DNA of 11,135 bases from Methylomonas sp. (GTDB taxonomy: Bacteria > Pseudomonadota > Gammaproteobacteria > Methylococcales > Methylomonadaceae). The stretch spans positions 1 through 11,135 of the forward strand of contig JALSLS010000348.1 of the NCBI GenBank assembly GCA_026988195.1. Direction: 5' to 3'. Each line of letters starts with the position of its first letter. The stretch's first letter is position 1. A program made the position numbers and the translations under genes. Under the pieces are notes generated by a model that saw only the letters and a program-made list of their open reading frames with translations, ran no database searches and was not told where the DNA came from. Shown piece after piece: positions 11,132 through 11,135 of the stretch.

Positions 11132-11135
11132 ATGT

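Overview
The window looks like AT-rich chromosome of a gammaproteobacterium. The best evidence is the divergent cluster rsmI / lpoA-yraN-gmhA(diaA)-dolP, a conserved gammaproteobacterial arrangement that I also recall from Pseudomonas. The A+T-rich codon use, abundant intergenic palindromes and an integron integrase would suit a marine or methanotroph-like lineage (for example Methylococcales), but the genus cannot be fixed from this sequence.

Layout. 1-127 is the right-hand part of a small MITE-like element. It is followed by a nucleosidase/phosphorylase-superfamily gene (196-1017), a CspA-type cold-shock gene (1249-1452) with a clear terminator, and a minus-strand SirB-family membrane protein (1766-2122). 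From about 2180 to 3480 the DNA is repeat-rich. It holds a 50-aa small ORF and a lexA-like gene that has lost its middle by internal deletion and changed frame. That gene still has a good promoter overlapped by a GTTC-N7-GTTC direct repeat. A long inverted-repeat element (3261-3434) follows.

3485-7878 is the housekeeping block. lpoA, yraN, gmhA/diaA and dolP lie closely spaced on the minus strand (lipoprotein activator of PBP1A, UPF0102 nuclease-fold protein, SIS-domain phosphoheptose isomerase/DiaA-like protein, BON-domain outer-membrane lipoprotein). rsmI (16S rRNA methyltransferase) is divergent. Together they form an envelope and ribosome maintenance neighbourhood.

After rsmI the conserved order breaks. 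A complete 164-bp MITE copy (7920-8083) is followed by a compact three-gene plus-strand unit (8157-9644): a small protein resembling accessory proteins near PAAR/VgrG-type secretion loci, a signal-less protein with a permuted NlpC/P60-like His...Cys pattern, and a lipoprotein. I read this as a possible orphan effector-immunity module. Convergent to it is a full-length integron integrase (intI, 10696-9716).

Upstream of intI, where attI and cassettes would be expected, I see no canonical attI or attC core. There is instead a dense chain of overlapping CCTG/CAGG palindromes ending in a 157-bp sequence that can fold into a nearly gap-free three-way junction (10975-11131). Several otherwise unrelated palindromes in the window carry a similar GCT(A/C)(C/T)GC loop. 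The three-gene module, the intI-linked palindrome array and the decayed lexA with an intact operator-like site are the items most worth a second look.
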